40,960 bases of DNA from a virus, in the IMG/VR virus record IMGVR_UViG_3300020122_000428, positions 1 to 40,960 of that record, one strand, 5' to 3'. Positions within the stretch are counted from its first letter, which is position 1; the number at the start of each line of letters is the position of its first letter. Position numbers and translations under genes: made by a program. Under the pieces are notes generated by a model that searched no databases, was not told the DNA's origin, and was given only the letters and a program-made list of their open reading frames with translations. Below are positions 1-6,731 of the stretch, piece by piece.

Positions 1-118
1 TGCCAGATAGCACCGGGGTCGCCAGATCCCATTGATTGCTCTGTCCGGACTCCCCGGGGTGGCCCCCTCGGGGATGTCCGGGTCTTCTGTTTTGTCTCAG
101 GTTCCCTACGCTTATCAC
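1..118 (-). CDS. 5' part of an unidentified gene reading off the left end
   Basis: A GTG at 118 overlaps the TGA of the upstream 33-codon ORF (GTGA arrangement) and opens a frame that stays open to base 1: 39 codons beginning V-I-S-V-G-N-L-R-Q-N and containing a PGHPRGGHPGESGQ stretch. GTGA coupling is the commonest gene junction in this phage, which supports this being a real start. Only the N terminus is present and I do not recognise the family. An identical copy starts at 40843 on the other strand at the opposite end. Confidence 0.5.
   Translation of the reverse strand, partial: MISVGNLRQNRRPGHPRGGHPGESGQSNQWDLATPVLSG
45..81. other. long nested hairpin inside the terminal repeat
   Basis: CCGGAC (45-50) pairs with GTCCGG (76-81), and directly inside it TCCCCG (51-56) pairs with CGGGGA (69-74), leaving a GC-rich 12-base loop that can pair further (GGG/CCC). 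One unpaired T (75) interrupts the 12-bp stem. The same structure exists in the right copy. The bases also form plausible codons of the outward gene, so the palindrome may be incidental. Confidence 0.7.
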
Positions 119-216
119 TTCACTGCTACGCGGACGCTGTACTTCATGGGGCTGTAGATGCCCTTGCAGGCTGCCGCGCGGTTCTCCCGGTCTTGGCTCG
201 GATTCCAGTAGCTCAT
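115..216 (-). CDS. 33-residue hypothetical micro-protein
   Basis: ATG at 216 lies three bases after the stop of the leftward 113-aa gene, and the TGA at 115-117 overlaps the GTG of the next gene. The product begins MSYWNPSQDRENRAAACKGI and ends SVRVAVK. It has no recognisable domain. Its support is positional: it bridges two leftward genes with tight coupling on both sides. Only its last few codons lie in the terminal repeat, so this copy is unique to the left end. Confidence 0.5.
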   Translation of the reverse strand: MSYWNPSQDRENRAAACKGIYSPMKYSVRVAVK

Positions 217-219
217 GGC

Positions 220-561
220 CTAGACCTCGTAGAACTCGACGCCATAGGGCAGGGAGAGGCTAGGCTCGACGCGGACGATCGACCAATGCTGATCCTCCGG
301 GGCGTCGTCCTCAGCGTCGAGAATGCGCCAGACGGCGAACCACCGGCCCGCCAGGTAGACGACGGCGAGCCGGCACTCATCCGGGCTGAAACGCTGATAC
401 CACTCCTCGGCCTTGCGGGCTTCCGCGATCTCCTCGGGCGAGGGGTTGAAGTGGATATCCGCGATGGCGTCGTAAAGCAGGCGGCGAGTGCCCTCCGTAA
501 CCTGGGAGAGGTCAATGGCGGGAGGGACGGGGGGCGGGGTAGACTGCGGACGGTCGGGCAT
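220..561 (-). CDS. hypothetical phage protein, 113 aa
   Basis: Unrecognised small acidic protein. It starts at ATG 561 with a GGAG-type site 7 bases upstream. The N terminus is proline-rich (PPPVPPAIDL) and the remainder is a compact globular sequence with many tryptophans and tyrosines (YLAGRWFAVWRIL, GVEFYEV). Leftward and followed within 3 bases by a 33-codon ORF, it looks like part of a larger leftward operon whose rest lies off the left end. It is divergent from the connector gene at 782. Function unknown. Confidence 0.7.
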   Translation of the reverse strand: MPDRPQSTPPPVPPAIDLSQVTEGTRRLLYDAIADIHFNPSPEEIAEARKAEEWYQRFSPDECRLAVVYLAGRWFAVWRILDAEDDAPEDQHWSIVRVEPSLSLPYGVEFYEV

Positions 562-781
562 GGCTTGTCTCCGTGCTCGGCAAGTCCCCGGCGGTCGGTT
601 GCGGCCTTCTGCCGGGGGCGCTTCTGTGTGGCGGGGAGAGGTGCGTTCCTCCCCCTACGGAGAGGAAGCTACAGCAGAATCAAGGCTTTATGGCGAGTTA
701 CCGCCAGGCCCACAAGATTCCCCCACTACCGCGCGAGCCGCCCATGCCTGGCTGGACGCCCAGCGGGAGTAGAATCCCCCC
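562..781. other. 220-bp divergent intergenic region
   Basis: Separates the leftward gene ending at 220 from the rightward connector gene at 782. It holds a hairpin (CCCCGGC 586-592 with GCCGGGG 611-617, 18-base loop) and, next to the rightward gene, a TAGAAT -10 box. No leftward -10 box and no convincing coding frame were seen. Confidence 0.6.
770..775 (+). promoter_or_regulatory. -10 box for leaderless start of the connector gene
   Basis: TAGAAT is followed by six C residues and then ATG at 782, so transcription would begin at or next to the start codon. There is no Shine-Dalgarno site and no clear -35 at 17-18 bases. It matches the TAnnnT-plus-6-to-9-bases arrangement seen before other unit-leading genes in this window. 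Confidence 0.55.
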
Positions 782-1501
782 ATGCTCAAGGCGATCTCCC
801 CGCCCTCGACCGCCAACCTGATGGCCCCGGCGACCGTCCAGGCCGCGCTCGGGCTCCCCGATTCCCAGCTTGTGAACCTCACCCGGCAGGTCAAGGCCGT
901 CTCCGGCCTCGTGGCCGGCTACCTGCGCTTCCCGGTGGGCTACGGCGTCTGGGAGGAGACCGTGGCCGGCGTCGTGGGGCCCGTGCTCGACCTCTCCGCG
1001 CGGCCAGCCTGGGCGGTCTCCGAGATTCTGGACTGGCGCGGCTCGGACTTCGCCACCACCGCCTACCGCCTGGAGCGCGGTCCGTTCGGGGAGTCCTCCC
1101 TGATCCGGTTGGGCTCCTGGGGGCTCTACGAGGGCGCCAACCCATACCGCTACCAGGACCTCGCCGGGGGCGCCTCCGGCTTCCCGCTGATCGTTAACGG
1201 TTCGGGCGCGGCTTCGGTCCCCGACTGGACCGTCCGCTACACCGCGGGCTGGTGGCTGGAGGAGATGGAAGGCGAGCCGCCCTCCGGGGTCGATGCGCTC
1301 CCCGAGGAGATCAAGGACGACTTCCTCTCGCTCCTCCAGTGGCGAAGAGCCCTCAGCGGGGTGCCCCCGAACATCTATCGGATGAGCAATGAGGGCATGA
1401 CTGTAGACTTCTTGAGGCACAAGGACGAGGATCTCGACCCGCTCTCGGGCCTCCCCACCCAGCTCACGCTCTCGCTTTCGCTCTATCGGAGGGTGGCGTG
1501 A
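782..1501 (+). CDS. head-tail connector (adaptor) protein candidate
   Basis: 239 aa, first gene of the rightward structural block. Size, position ahead of a second small protein and of an HK97 gp10-like protein, and the helical N terminus (NLMAPATVQAALGLPDSQL) fit the phage head-tail adaptor group (gp6-like proteins that bind below the portal). A loop region with PFGESSLIRLG and a C-terminal helix (EEIKDDFLSLLQWRRAL) are visible. No catalytic motif. It normally follows the capsid gene, but here the region upstream is leftward non-structural genes, so the capsid module is elsewhere. Assignment is by context and general resemblance, not a decisive motif. Confidence 0.55.
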   Translation: MLKAISPPSTANLMAPATVQAALGLPDSQLVNLTRQVKAVSGLVAGYLRFPVGYGVWEETVAGVVGPVLDLSARPAWAVSEILDWRGSDFATTAYRLERGPFGESSLIRLGSWGLYEGANPYRYQDLAGGASGFPLIVNGSGAASVPDWTVRYTAGWWLEEMEGEPPSGVDALPEEIKDDFLSLLQWRRALSGVPPNIYRMSNEGMTVDFLRHKDEDLDPLSGLPTQLTLSLSLYRRVA

Positions 1502-2085
1502 GCCTCGCCGACGTCTGGGGGAACCTCGCCCCCCAGGTCACCACCTTCCTGGGCGACGAGACCGTCACGCTCGCCCGCCCGTCCTCGCTGGTGGCAATCG
1601 AGCCGGACGGCGCGCCCGGCGAGCTGGTGGCTGCGAGCTCGGCCGCGGCCGGCGCCTCCAGCCTGAGCCTTCGCCTCCCGGACGGGGGGAAGCTCCTAGG
1701 CATCCTCCTGGCGGGCGCCCGGCTGGTCATCGGCGGGGTGACATACGTCCTTGCCGCGGACGCCGGCTCTGGAATCGCCTTCACCGCCTTCTCCGCGACC
1801 TTGACCGAGCCCCTGGCCGCCGATGTCGCCCTCGGCGCCTCCATCACCGTCCTCCCGGAGGCGCTCTTCACCTTCGAGCATTGCCAGGTCTCCCGCCGCC
1901 GCCGTCACGACCTCGCCGTGCACCTCCAGGAGACCTTCGTCGCCACCGTGACGATCCCGACCAAGGGCGCGCCGACGGCCCCCCGCCTGAATGACGTACT
2001 CACGCTCGCGGACGGCACGGTCGGGAGGGTCTCTGCCCCCGGCGGCGGGGCGGCGGGGTTCTGGAAGGTGGTCATCGGGGCTTAG
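1498..2085 (+). CDS. head completion/closure protein candidate, 195 aa
   Basis: Starts at GTG 1498, overlapping the TGA of the connector gene (GTGA). The sequence is Ala/Gly/Leu-rich and beta-strand-like; the C terminus (LNDVLTLADGTVGRV...GFWKVVIGA) resembles the small beta-barrel end of head-closure (stopper) proteins, which sit between adaptor and tail. The middle (GASSLSLRLPDGGKLL...GGVTYVLAADAG) could be an additional beta domain. Function is inferred from position between a connector candidate and a gp10-like tail completion protein. The leftward cassette 2233-3880 separates it from the next structural gene. Confidence 0.45.
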   Translation: MSLADVWGNLAPQVTTFLGDETVTLARPSSLVAIEPDGAPGELVAASSAAAGASSLSLRLPDGGKLLGILLAGARLVIGGVTYVLAADAGSGIAFTAFSATLTEPLAADVALGASITVLPEALFTFEHCQVSRRRRHDLAVHLQETFVATVTIPTKGAPTAPRLNDVLTLADGTVGRVSAPGGGAAGFWKVVIGA

Positions 2086-2203
2086 TTGCTTCGGTTGCGG
2101 CCGGGGGCGTAGGATCGAAACAAGGCGGGCGCGGGGGTGGTGCTTAAGAGCGAAGCGATGGCCGGCTCGTTCCGGTTTAGCGACCCCTAGACCACTGGAT
2201 CGA

Positions 2204-2221
2204 TCGGCGAAGTGACGCCGA
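2204..2221. terminator. weak hairpin between convergent genes
   Basis: TCGGCG (2204-2209) pairs with CGCCGA (2216-2221) around a 6-base loop in the 147-bp gap between the rightward gene ending at 2085 and the leftward gene ending at 2233. There is no clear T tract. A bidirectional terminator role is inferred from position only; I see no gene or tRNA in this gap. Confidence 0.3.
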
Positions 2222-2232
2222 GCCGCCCGCTT

Positions 2233-2988
2233 CTACGATGCCGTTGGCGCTTCTCCCTTGGGCACGGACCCGCCCGGCGCGTCCCCCGGCACGTCCGGAA
2301 ACTCGATGCCCATTCCGCGAAGCGCAGCGACCAAGTCGCGGATATTGCTCTCCGCTCGCCCTCTATCCCTCACGGAGTCCTTGGCCGCGATCTCCACGCG
2401 GTCGAAGTAAGCTAATCCCCTGATTTGGTCTAGTAGTGCGCTCAGGAGCGCTACAGCCGACAACGGCAGGTCCGGGTGCTCCCGAAAGGCGGAAACAGCC
2501 GTGTAGAAGCCGTCTAGGTGGTGGCGATGATCGCCTGAGGGGCCGGTCGGCCGCCTGCCCTTCTCGATCGCCTCCCGCACCAAAAGATTGCCGTAACCGA
2601 GGCCGCTGGCGAATTGTTTCACCAGGGCTTTCACGCGGTCCGTCGTGACGATTTCCTTGACCGTGAGAGCGACGGAGTTCAGCGTCGCGTCAGAGGAACG
2701 GACCTCGACCGCCCCAGAGACAAACCGAAAGGAAAGCCGATGGACCTCGGCGCCTATCTCAGCCGAACAATGGAGCTCGTCTCGGCCGTCCCCCCCATAG
2801 GCGGTGTCGAAACCCAAGCTTTCCAGGGCGCCCGCTACGGCCCGAAGTAGGGGTCGAACCACTTCCCTCCCGCGGTCTCGCCATTCTTGTTGTTCGATAA
2901 CGCGCCAAGCTTCCGCGTCCGCCTGGACGAGGGCGCCGCGTTTGATTTCATTCAAGAACAGGGCTCGCAGTGGGTCCATATCTCTCAC
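2233..2988 (-). CDS. hypothetical protein, 251 aa
   Basis: GTG at 2988 overlaps the TGA of the preceding gene (an alternative is ATG 2979). The sequence is a mixed alpha/beta, mostly soluble protein. An N-terminal helical part (WRVIEQQEWRDRGREVVRPL) precedes a strand-rich stretch (LHCSAEIGAEVHRLSFRF), then a long helical C-terminal half. No membrane segment, no signal peptide, no metal-binding cluster. It is the last and largest gene of the leftward cassette headed by the sigma-like protein. I do not recognise a family; its role may be tied to its operon partners. Confidence 0.7.
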   Translation of the reverse strand: MRDMDPLRALFLNEIKRGALVQADAEAWRVIEQQEWRDRGREVVRPLLRAVAGALESLGFDTAYGGDGRDELHCSAEIGAEVHRLSFRFVSGAVEVRSSDATLNSVALTVKEIVTTDRVKALVKQFASGLGYGNLLVREAIEKGRRPTGPSGDHRHHLDGFYTAVSAFREHPDLPLSAVALLSALLDQIRGLAYFDRVEIAAKDSVRDRGRAESNIRDLVAALRGMGIEFPDVPGDAPGGSVPKGEAPTAS

Positions 2989-3191
2989 TTCCCTTTCTTC
3001 GCCCGGGCCTTACCGCCCGCGGCGCCAAGTTCTTTCATCTTTTCGCAGAGCGCGGCGTGGCGCTCGCGCTCCTCTTCGGTGGCCTCCCCGGAAGCGACGC
3101 GCTCCCGTAGGCGGCGGCGAGCGGCGCCAGAGGCAAAGCCGGCCAGGCGGGCCCGCTCGCGGAGATAGGCGGATATGGCGGGGTCGGTCAT
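2985..3191 (-). CDS. small basic hypothetical protein, 68 aa
   Basis: Chosen start ATG 3191, which overlaps the upstream stop (ATGA) and has GGAG 6 bases ahead; a longer upstream frame is only a shadow. The protein starts MTDPAISAYLRERARLAGF and is helical and strongly charged (AARRRLRERV...EEERERH), ending in a lysine-rich tail (GGKARAKKGK). The basic tail suggests nucleic-acid binding, but no domain is recognised. Second-last gene of the sigma-like cassette. Confidence 0.65.
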   Translation of the reverse strand: MTDPAISAYLRERARLAGFASGAARRRLRERVASGEATEEERERHAALCEKMKELGAAGGKARAKKGK

Positions 3192-3403
3192 GGTCGCTCC
3201 TCTTTGGCTCGTTTCCTCTGGCGATACTCCGCCGTTTTTCGTCGGGCATAGGCCAGGCGAGCCTCGCGCTGCTCGGCCGTTTCGTGTTCCATCTTCTTCG
3301 CCCTCATATGTCGTTCTCGTCGGTTCTTTTCCTCTCGCGACAACCTCGGCTTTTTCGGACGAAGTGCCACCTCCCGCGGTGCGGCGATGCCGTCCGCCTC
3401 CAA
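3188..3403 (-). CDS. small highly basic coiled-coil-like protein, 71 aa
   Basis: Starts at TTG 3403 and ends in an ATGA overlap with the next gene. Residues from about 20 on are an uninterrupted Arg/Lys/Glu-rich helix (SREEKNRRERHMRAKK...YARRKTAEYRQRKRAKEE). Such a single charged helix suggests RNA or DNA contact or a coiled coil. No known family recognised. It sits directly behind the sigma-like gene with a 33-base gap, so the two are probably cotranscribed. The TTG start is the least certain part. Confidence 0.55.
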   Translation of the reverse strand: MEADGIAAPREVALRPKKPRLSREEKNRRERHMRAKKMEHETAEQREARLAYARRKTAEYRQRKRAKEERP

Positions 3404-3436
3404 CCGTCGCCTCGCGCGCCTCCTCGCCTCCTGTTC

Positions 3437-3880
3437 TCAGTGCTTCGCCCTTTGCGCTTCCGTAGATGACAACGAATGCTTCTCCCATCGCTTGTTCGAC
3501 GCCGCTCTCGCCTGCTCTTGTTTGTCTTTCGCGGTCAACGCGCCGCGGGCGATCCGCAGGCGCCTGTTGCGGTTGACGCGGCCCACGAACGACGCGACAT
3601 CGCGGTCAGGCTTATTCTTTTTTCGTCCCGCTCGACGGGCATACTCGGTAACGGTTCGACGCGCGGCTTTGACGACGTAAGAGGGGAGATGCGCCGGAAC
3701 GCCACCCTCGCGGCGGGAAATGGACGCGATGAGGCGTAGATAGGTCTCCTGGATGAGATCTTCAATCGAGACGGCGCTTTCGAGGGTGAGGTCGAGCAGG
3801 ATGAGGCGCCTCTTGATAGCCCAAGCGATGAGCTTGCGATACTCATTGAGCTTTCCTAGGTTCACCGAAGAACTGTCCAT
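3437..3880 (-). CDS. phage sigma-70-like protein with region 2 only
   Basis: 147 aa. Residues about 12-85 match sigma-70 region 2: a helical start, then IEDLIQETYLRL (39-50, the signature of regions 2.1-2.2, core RNA polymerase contact), then SYVVKAARRTVTEYARRAGR (the region 2.3-2.4 helix that melts and reads the -10 element). The remainder (90-147) is basic and shows no recognisable region 4, the part that normally reads the -35 box. The family redirects host RNA polymerase to phage promoters. ATG 3880 follows a TAGAAT box by six bases with no ribosome site, so it is likely leaderless. It heads the leftward cassette and is divergent from the late gene at 4011. Region 2 call is good; the sigma activity itself is inference. 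Confidence 0.65.
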   Translation of the reverse strand: MDSSSVNLGKLNEYRKLIAWAIKRRLILLDLTLESAVSIEDLIQETYLRLIASISRREGGVPAHLPSYVVKAARRTVTEYARRAGRKKNKPDRDVASFVGRVNRNRRLRIARGALTAKDKQEQARAASNKRWEKHSLSSTEAQRAKH

Positions 3881-3886
3881 CAGGGC

Positions 3887-3916
3887 ATTCTAGCGCAACC
3901 CGGCTCCGCTTGGCAA
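3887..3916 (-). promoter_or_regulatory. leftward promoter of the sigma-like gene
   Basis: Read on the minus strand: TTGCCA (3916-3911), 18 bases, TAGAAT (3892-3887), then six bases to ATG 3880. Both boxes are one mismatch from the vegetative consensus. The distance implies a leaderless transcript. Confidence 0.65.
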
Positions 3917-3929
3917 GGGTCAGGCGGGG

Positions 3930-3983
3930 GTTGGCCGGAATCCCGGAAAGTTGGTCGGAATGGCTCCCGGAGTTGGTCGGAAT
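3930..3983. repeat. three tandem operator-like direct repeats
   Basis: GTTGGYCGGAAT occurs at 3930-3941, 3950-3961 and 3972-3983, with starts 20 and 22 bases apart, about two helical turns. CCCGGA follows each of the first two. They fill the space between the leftward promoter (3887-3916) and the rightward -10 box (3997-4002), and the third copy contains the likely rightward -35. This layout fits binding sites for a regulator controlling both directions. Confidence 0.75.
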
Positions 3984-4002
3984 CGGAGAGCGGGCGTAAG
4001 CT
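3973..4002 (+). promoter_or_regulatory. rightward promoter of the gp10-like late gene
   Basis: TTGGTC (3973-3978) within the third direct repeat, 18 bases, TAAGCT (3997-4002), eight bases to ATG 4011. No Shine-Dalgarno site precedes the ATG. The -10 is weak, consistent with a promoter needing an activator or an alternative sigma factor; that is inference. Confidence 0.5.
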
Positions 4003-4010
4003 CAGGGCCG

Positions 4011-4481
4011 ATGCCCACCTTCCGCCTCCAGGGCCTCGACGCCCTCCCGCTCCCCCTCGAAGAGTTCCTACTTCAGACCGCCGCCGTCCTGGGGGAGGAG
4101 CTGCGCCTCGAAGTCGCCGAGCAGGCGATCTCCGAACTGGAGACCCTCTCCCCGGTCAAGACGGGGAAGTACCGCGCCTCGCACACCCCGGCCGTGGGCG
4201 AGGTGGTGACCCGGAAGCTCCCCAACCTGCCGAGCTACCCCATCGACGGCATCGCCCGCGTCCAGGAGGCGCTCGCCGACGCCCCGCCCTCAGCGGTGGT
4301 CTATATCGCCAACGCGGTCGAGTCCAAGGAGGGGGGCGGGAGCTACGCCGGCATCCTGGAAGGCGGGAAGTCCCCCCAGGCCCCCGGGGGCATCTACGGC
4401 CCCGCCGTCCCGGCCCTTCTGGCCCTCCGTGCTACTATCGTCGCCAATGCGATCGCCAGAGCACGGGCGCGGTTGGGGTAG
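4011..4481 (+). CDS. tail completion/neck protein, HK97 gp10-like
   Basis: 156 aa from ATG 4011, chosen because a TAAGCT box lies 8 bases upstream; an upstream ATG at 3951 would run through the operator-like repeats. The sequence has the gp10-like pattern: a helix, then [20 protein letters not shown] (the P-V-K-T-G-xx-R-xS motif), a variable middle and a C-terminal ...[14 protein letters not shown] stretch before a final helix. Proteins of this family join the finished tail to the head connector. The 3' end overlaps the start of the collagen-like gene by 35 bases. Confidence 0.7.
   Translation: MPTFRLQGLDALPLPLEEFLLQTAAVLGEELRLEVAEQAISELETLSPVKTGKYRASHTPAVGEVVTRKLPNLPSYPIDGIARVQEALADAPPSAVVYIANAVESKEGGGSYAGILEGGKSPQAPGGIYGPAVPALLALRATIVANAIARARARLG
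4433..4438 (+). promoter_or_regulatory. extended -10 box (TGCTACTAT) for the collagen-like gene
   Basis: CCGTGCTACTAT ends 8 bases before ATG 4447. The same CCGTGCTA core recurs at 26770 and 29136 and, as CCGTGCCA, at 25161. TG one base before TAnnnT is the classic extended -10 pattern, which can work without a -35 box. It lies inside the end of the gp10-like gene. Confidence 0.5.
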
Positions 4482-6309
4482 GCGGGGGCTCCCGCGTCTC
4501 CTCCTGGCCGGCTGTCTCCTCGCCCTCTCCGCCTCCCTCACCGCGGACCAGGGCGGCGTGGCCGGCATCTCGCCGAGGGCGTTCGGCTGGAAGGGCTGGC
4601 TCCAGAACGGGCCGGCCTGCACCAGCGCACCCGGGGGCGAGCCTTGGGACGCCTGCATGCTCGCGGGAGAGCTCTGGTACTGGAACGGGGTCTCCTGGGA
4701 GAAGGCGGTCGCCTCTCAGGCGACGTTCACCGCCAGTTTCCCGCTCGCCTACTCGGGCGGTAACCTGACCATCGGCGCGATCGGCTTTGCGCAGCTCGTG
4801 GGTCTCTGCTCGGGCACCCCCCAGGTCGTGGAGTGGGCCGCGGACGGGACTGTCGCTTGCGTCCCGCCAGCGGCGGGCCCCACCGGCCCGACCGGGCCTA
4901 CCGGACCTCAAGGAGTGACGGGCCCCGCGGGCGGCGCTGGGGCCACCGGCGCGACCGGCGCTCCGGGCGCGGCGGGCGCTGCGGGACCGGCCGGAGGGAC
5001 TGGCCCAACAGGGCCCACGGGACCGCAAGGTCCGACTGGAGACACAGGGGCGGGTGGCGCGACCGGGGCAACCGGCCCCACGGGAGCCAGCGGCGCGGCA
5101 GGCCCGACCGGAAGTCAGGGACCCGCCGGGGCCCAAGGCTCGACCGGCTCGACAGGGCCCACTGGGCCCACCGGCAATCCAGGCAGTGATGGGGCGGTAG
5201 GAGCCACGGGGCCCACTGGGGGCACGGGTCCGGCAGGCGGCGTGGGCGCCACGGGCGCGACCGGAGCCCAGGGCGCACAGGGCCCTACGGGGGCAACCGG
5301 AACAGCGGGCAGCGTCGGTGCTACCGGGCCCGCGGGATCGACAGGAAGCACGGGTCCGACCGGGTCGACAGGGTCGGCAGGCGCAACGGGGGCCCCAGGA
5401 CCGACCGGCGATCAAGGTCCGACGGGACCAACGGGGCCGGTCGGTAATTACGCTGGAAGCGCTTCTGTAGCCGGCCCGGCGACGACCGCCCGGGCTGTCG
5501 TGTCCTCGCCGGGCGTAGCGGCAAGCGTTTCAACTACAGCCGCAAACGCGGGGACCTCGGCAACGGCGGGAGTTGGCGTGAGTCTGACGGCGGACCCCGC
5601 AGTGGCTGGCACGTCCACGCCGGGAGCTGCGGCCGGCGGCGGCTTCACGTTCACGGGCGGCGCCGCGGCTCGCCTGACCTCTGGCAATGCGAACGGTGGC
5701 GGCTTTACCTTCACCCCAGGCGCAGGCATTGGCACGGGCGCCGCCGGGGTCTTCCAGTTCGGGGCCGGTTCGAGCGACGCCCTTTTCGCTTCGACGGGCC
5801 GCTTCTGCATCGGCGCTTGCGACAGCACCCATCCCGCCTGGACACTTGGAAACGGCGAGGCGGCCGGCGCCAACACCCTCTTCCTTGGCCGCGGCGATTC
5901 TGGCGCGTTCATGCCGTTGGCAGTCGCCGGACTCCAAATTAACTATGGAAGCGACCAAAACGGGAATCACGCCGTCATTCTCTTTGACACCGGCCGAACA
6001 GAGGCGACTCTGGGAAGCAATTGGATGCTCGGATGGTCGAATATCTCGGGTTCGGCCGGAGCCATCCTTGCGACCGCCGATCTTTCCTTGACCAGGAGCG
6101 CGGCCGGTGTCTTGAACGTTAACGCCGGTCGGACGAGCGACGGCTCGGGGACAGTCCGCGCAACGAAGGTTCAGTACATTCCGACTGGGGGCGTCACCTG
6201 CAATTCCGCCGCGAAGGGATTGACCTATGTGGCTTCGGGAGACGGAACCTTCTGCGCCTGCAACGGAACGGTATGGAGCGCCTTGCCCTCGACCGGAACC
6301 TGCAATTGA
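4447..6309 (+). CDS. exported collagen-like fibre protein, 620 aa
   Basis: Start ATG 4447, chosen for the -10 box 8 bases upstream; an in-frame ATG at 4429 is less likely. Residues 1-33 form a Sec signal peptide (charged start, then [16 protein letters not shown]). A globular N-terminal part follows, with [21 protein letters not shown] features. Residues 144-333 are about 63 uninterrupted Gly-X-Y triplets rich in GPT and GAT, a bacterial/phage collagen triple helix. Then comes an Ala/Gly-rich beta section and a C-terminal domain with a [11 protein letters not shown]...CACNGTVW cluster that probably closes and trimerises the fibre. Collagen segments are common in phage fibres, but a signal peptide is unusual for a virion protein made in the cytoplasm. 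It may instead be exported by the infected cell. Confidence 0.75.
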   Translation: MRSPEHGRGWGRRGLPRLLLAGCLLALSASLTADQGGVAGISPRAFGWKGWLQNGPACTSAPGGEPWDACMLAGELWYWNGVSWEKAVASQATFTASFPLAYSGGNLTIGAIGFAQLVGLCSGTPQVVEWAADGTVACVPPAAGPTGPTGPTGPQGVTGPAGGAGATGATGAPGAAGAAGPAGGTGPTGPTGPQGPTGDTGAGGATGATGPTGASGAAGPTGSQGPAGAQGSTGSTGPTGPTGNPGSDGAVGATGPTGGTGPAGGVGATGATGAQGAQGPTGATGTAGSVGATGPAGSTGSTGPTGSTGSAGATGAPGPTGDQGPTGPTGPVGNYAGSASVAGPATTARAVVSSPGVAASVSTTAANAGTSATAGVGVSLTADPAVAGTSTPGAAAGGGFTFTGGAAARLTSGNANGGGFTFTPGAGIGTGAAGVFQFGAGSSDALFASTGRFCIGACDSTHPAWTLGNGEAAGANTLFLGRGDSGAFMPLAVAGLQINYGSDQNGNHAVILFDTGRTEATLGSNWMLGWSNISGSAGAILATADLSLTRSAAGVLNVNAGRTSDGSGTVRATKVQYIPTGGVTCNSAAKGLTYVASGDGTFCACNGTVWSALPSTGTCN

Positions 6310-6317
6310 GGTACGTC

Positions 6318-6731
6318 ATGAAGAAACTTCTTATCGCCACAGCTCTAGCCTTGTTGGCCGCCCCCGCAATGGCCGGAACCAGGGCCTGCACGACCGCCCT
6401 GGTCACCGCCGGGATCTGTCGCTCCACGACGGATGTGCTCTACACGCTCAGCATCTCGGCTGCGGCCGCACCCCAGGTTCAGGCCGCGATTGTCGGGCTC
6501 TACGGGTATCAAACCCCGGCGCCGTGCACTGCCGATCTTGTAGCGGTAGGCGTCTGCACAGCCGGCCAGCTCGGCACCAGCGTGGCCATCACCAAAGCGC
6601 AATTCGTAGACGTGGTGATCCGTTCGTGGCTTCTGAGGAGCGTCGTGATCCGCTGGAATCTTCAGGTGGCGCAGGACGCCGCAACCGCGACGGCCCTCGC
6701 GGCGACAGACCCGGACATCGGAAACCGATAG
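6318..6731 (+). CDS. small exported protein, 137 aa
   Basis: ATG 6318, eight bases after the collagen-like gene, with a short GAGG site. A textbook Sec signal peptide (MKKLLIATALALLAAPAMA, cleavage expected after residue 19) is followed by about 118 mature residues with four cysteines in two similar units: CTTALVTAGIC and CTADLVAVGVC. These short CTxxLVxxGxC repeats suggest a small duplicated disulfide-bonded motif. I recognise no family. It is cotranscribed with the collagen-like gene and may accompany it outside the membrane. Confidence 0.7.
   Translation: MKKLLIATALALLAAPAMAGTRACTTALVTAGICRSTTDVLYTLSISAAAAPQVQAAIVGLYGYQTPAPCTADLVAVGVCTAGQLGTSVAITKAQFVDVVIRSWLLRSVVIRWNLQVAQDAATATALAATDPDIGNR

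Larger units (their letters stand above)
1..127. repeat. left copy of 127-bp perfect inverted terminal repeat
   Basis: Bases 1-127 are the exact reverse complement of 40834-40960, and identity stops exactly after base 127 (next bases acgcgg here, cctttc in the other copy). The inner edge is therefore a true divergence point 7-9 bases upstream of a GTG start codon. The outer edge coincides with the contig end, and the length equals a widely used maximum assembly k-mer, so the real repeat may extend outward. A strong nested hairpin lies inside it (45-81). Confidence 0.97.

Noticed and set aside
2086-2232. Possible tRNA or attachment site (GGATCGAAAC string)
   Set aside because: No acceptor stem, D-arm or anticodon arm can be paired around it.
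5115-5351. Minus-strand Pro/Val/Ala repeat frame opposite the collagen segment
   Set aside because: Direct mirror of the Gly-X-Y codons; no independent support.
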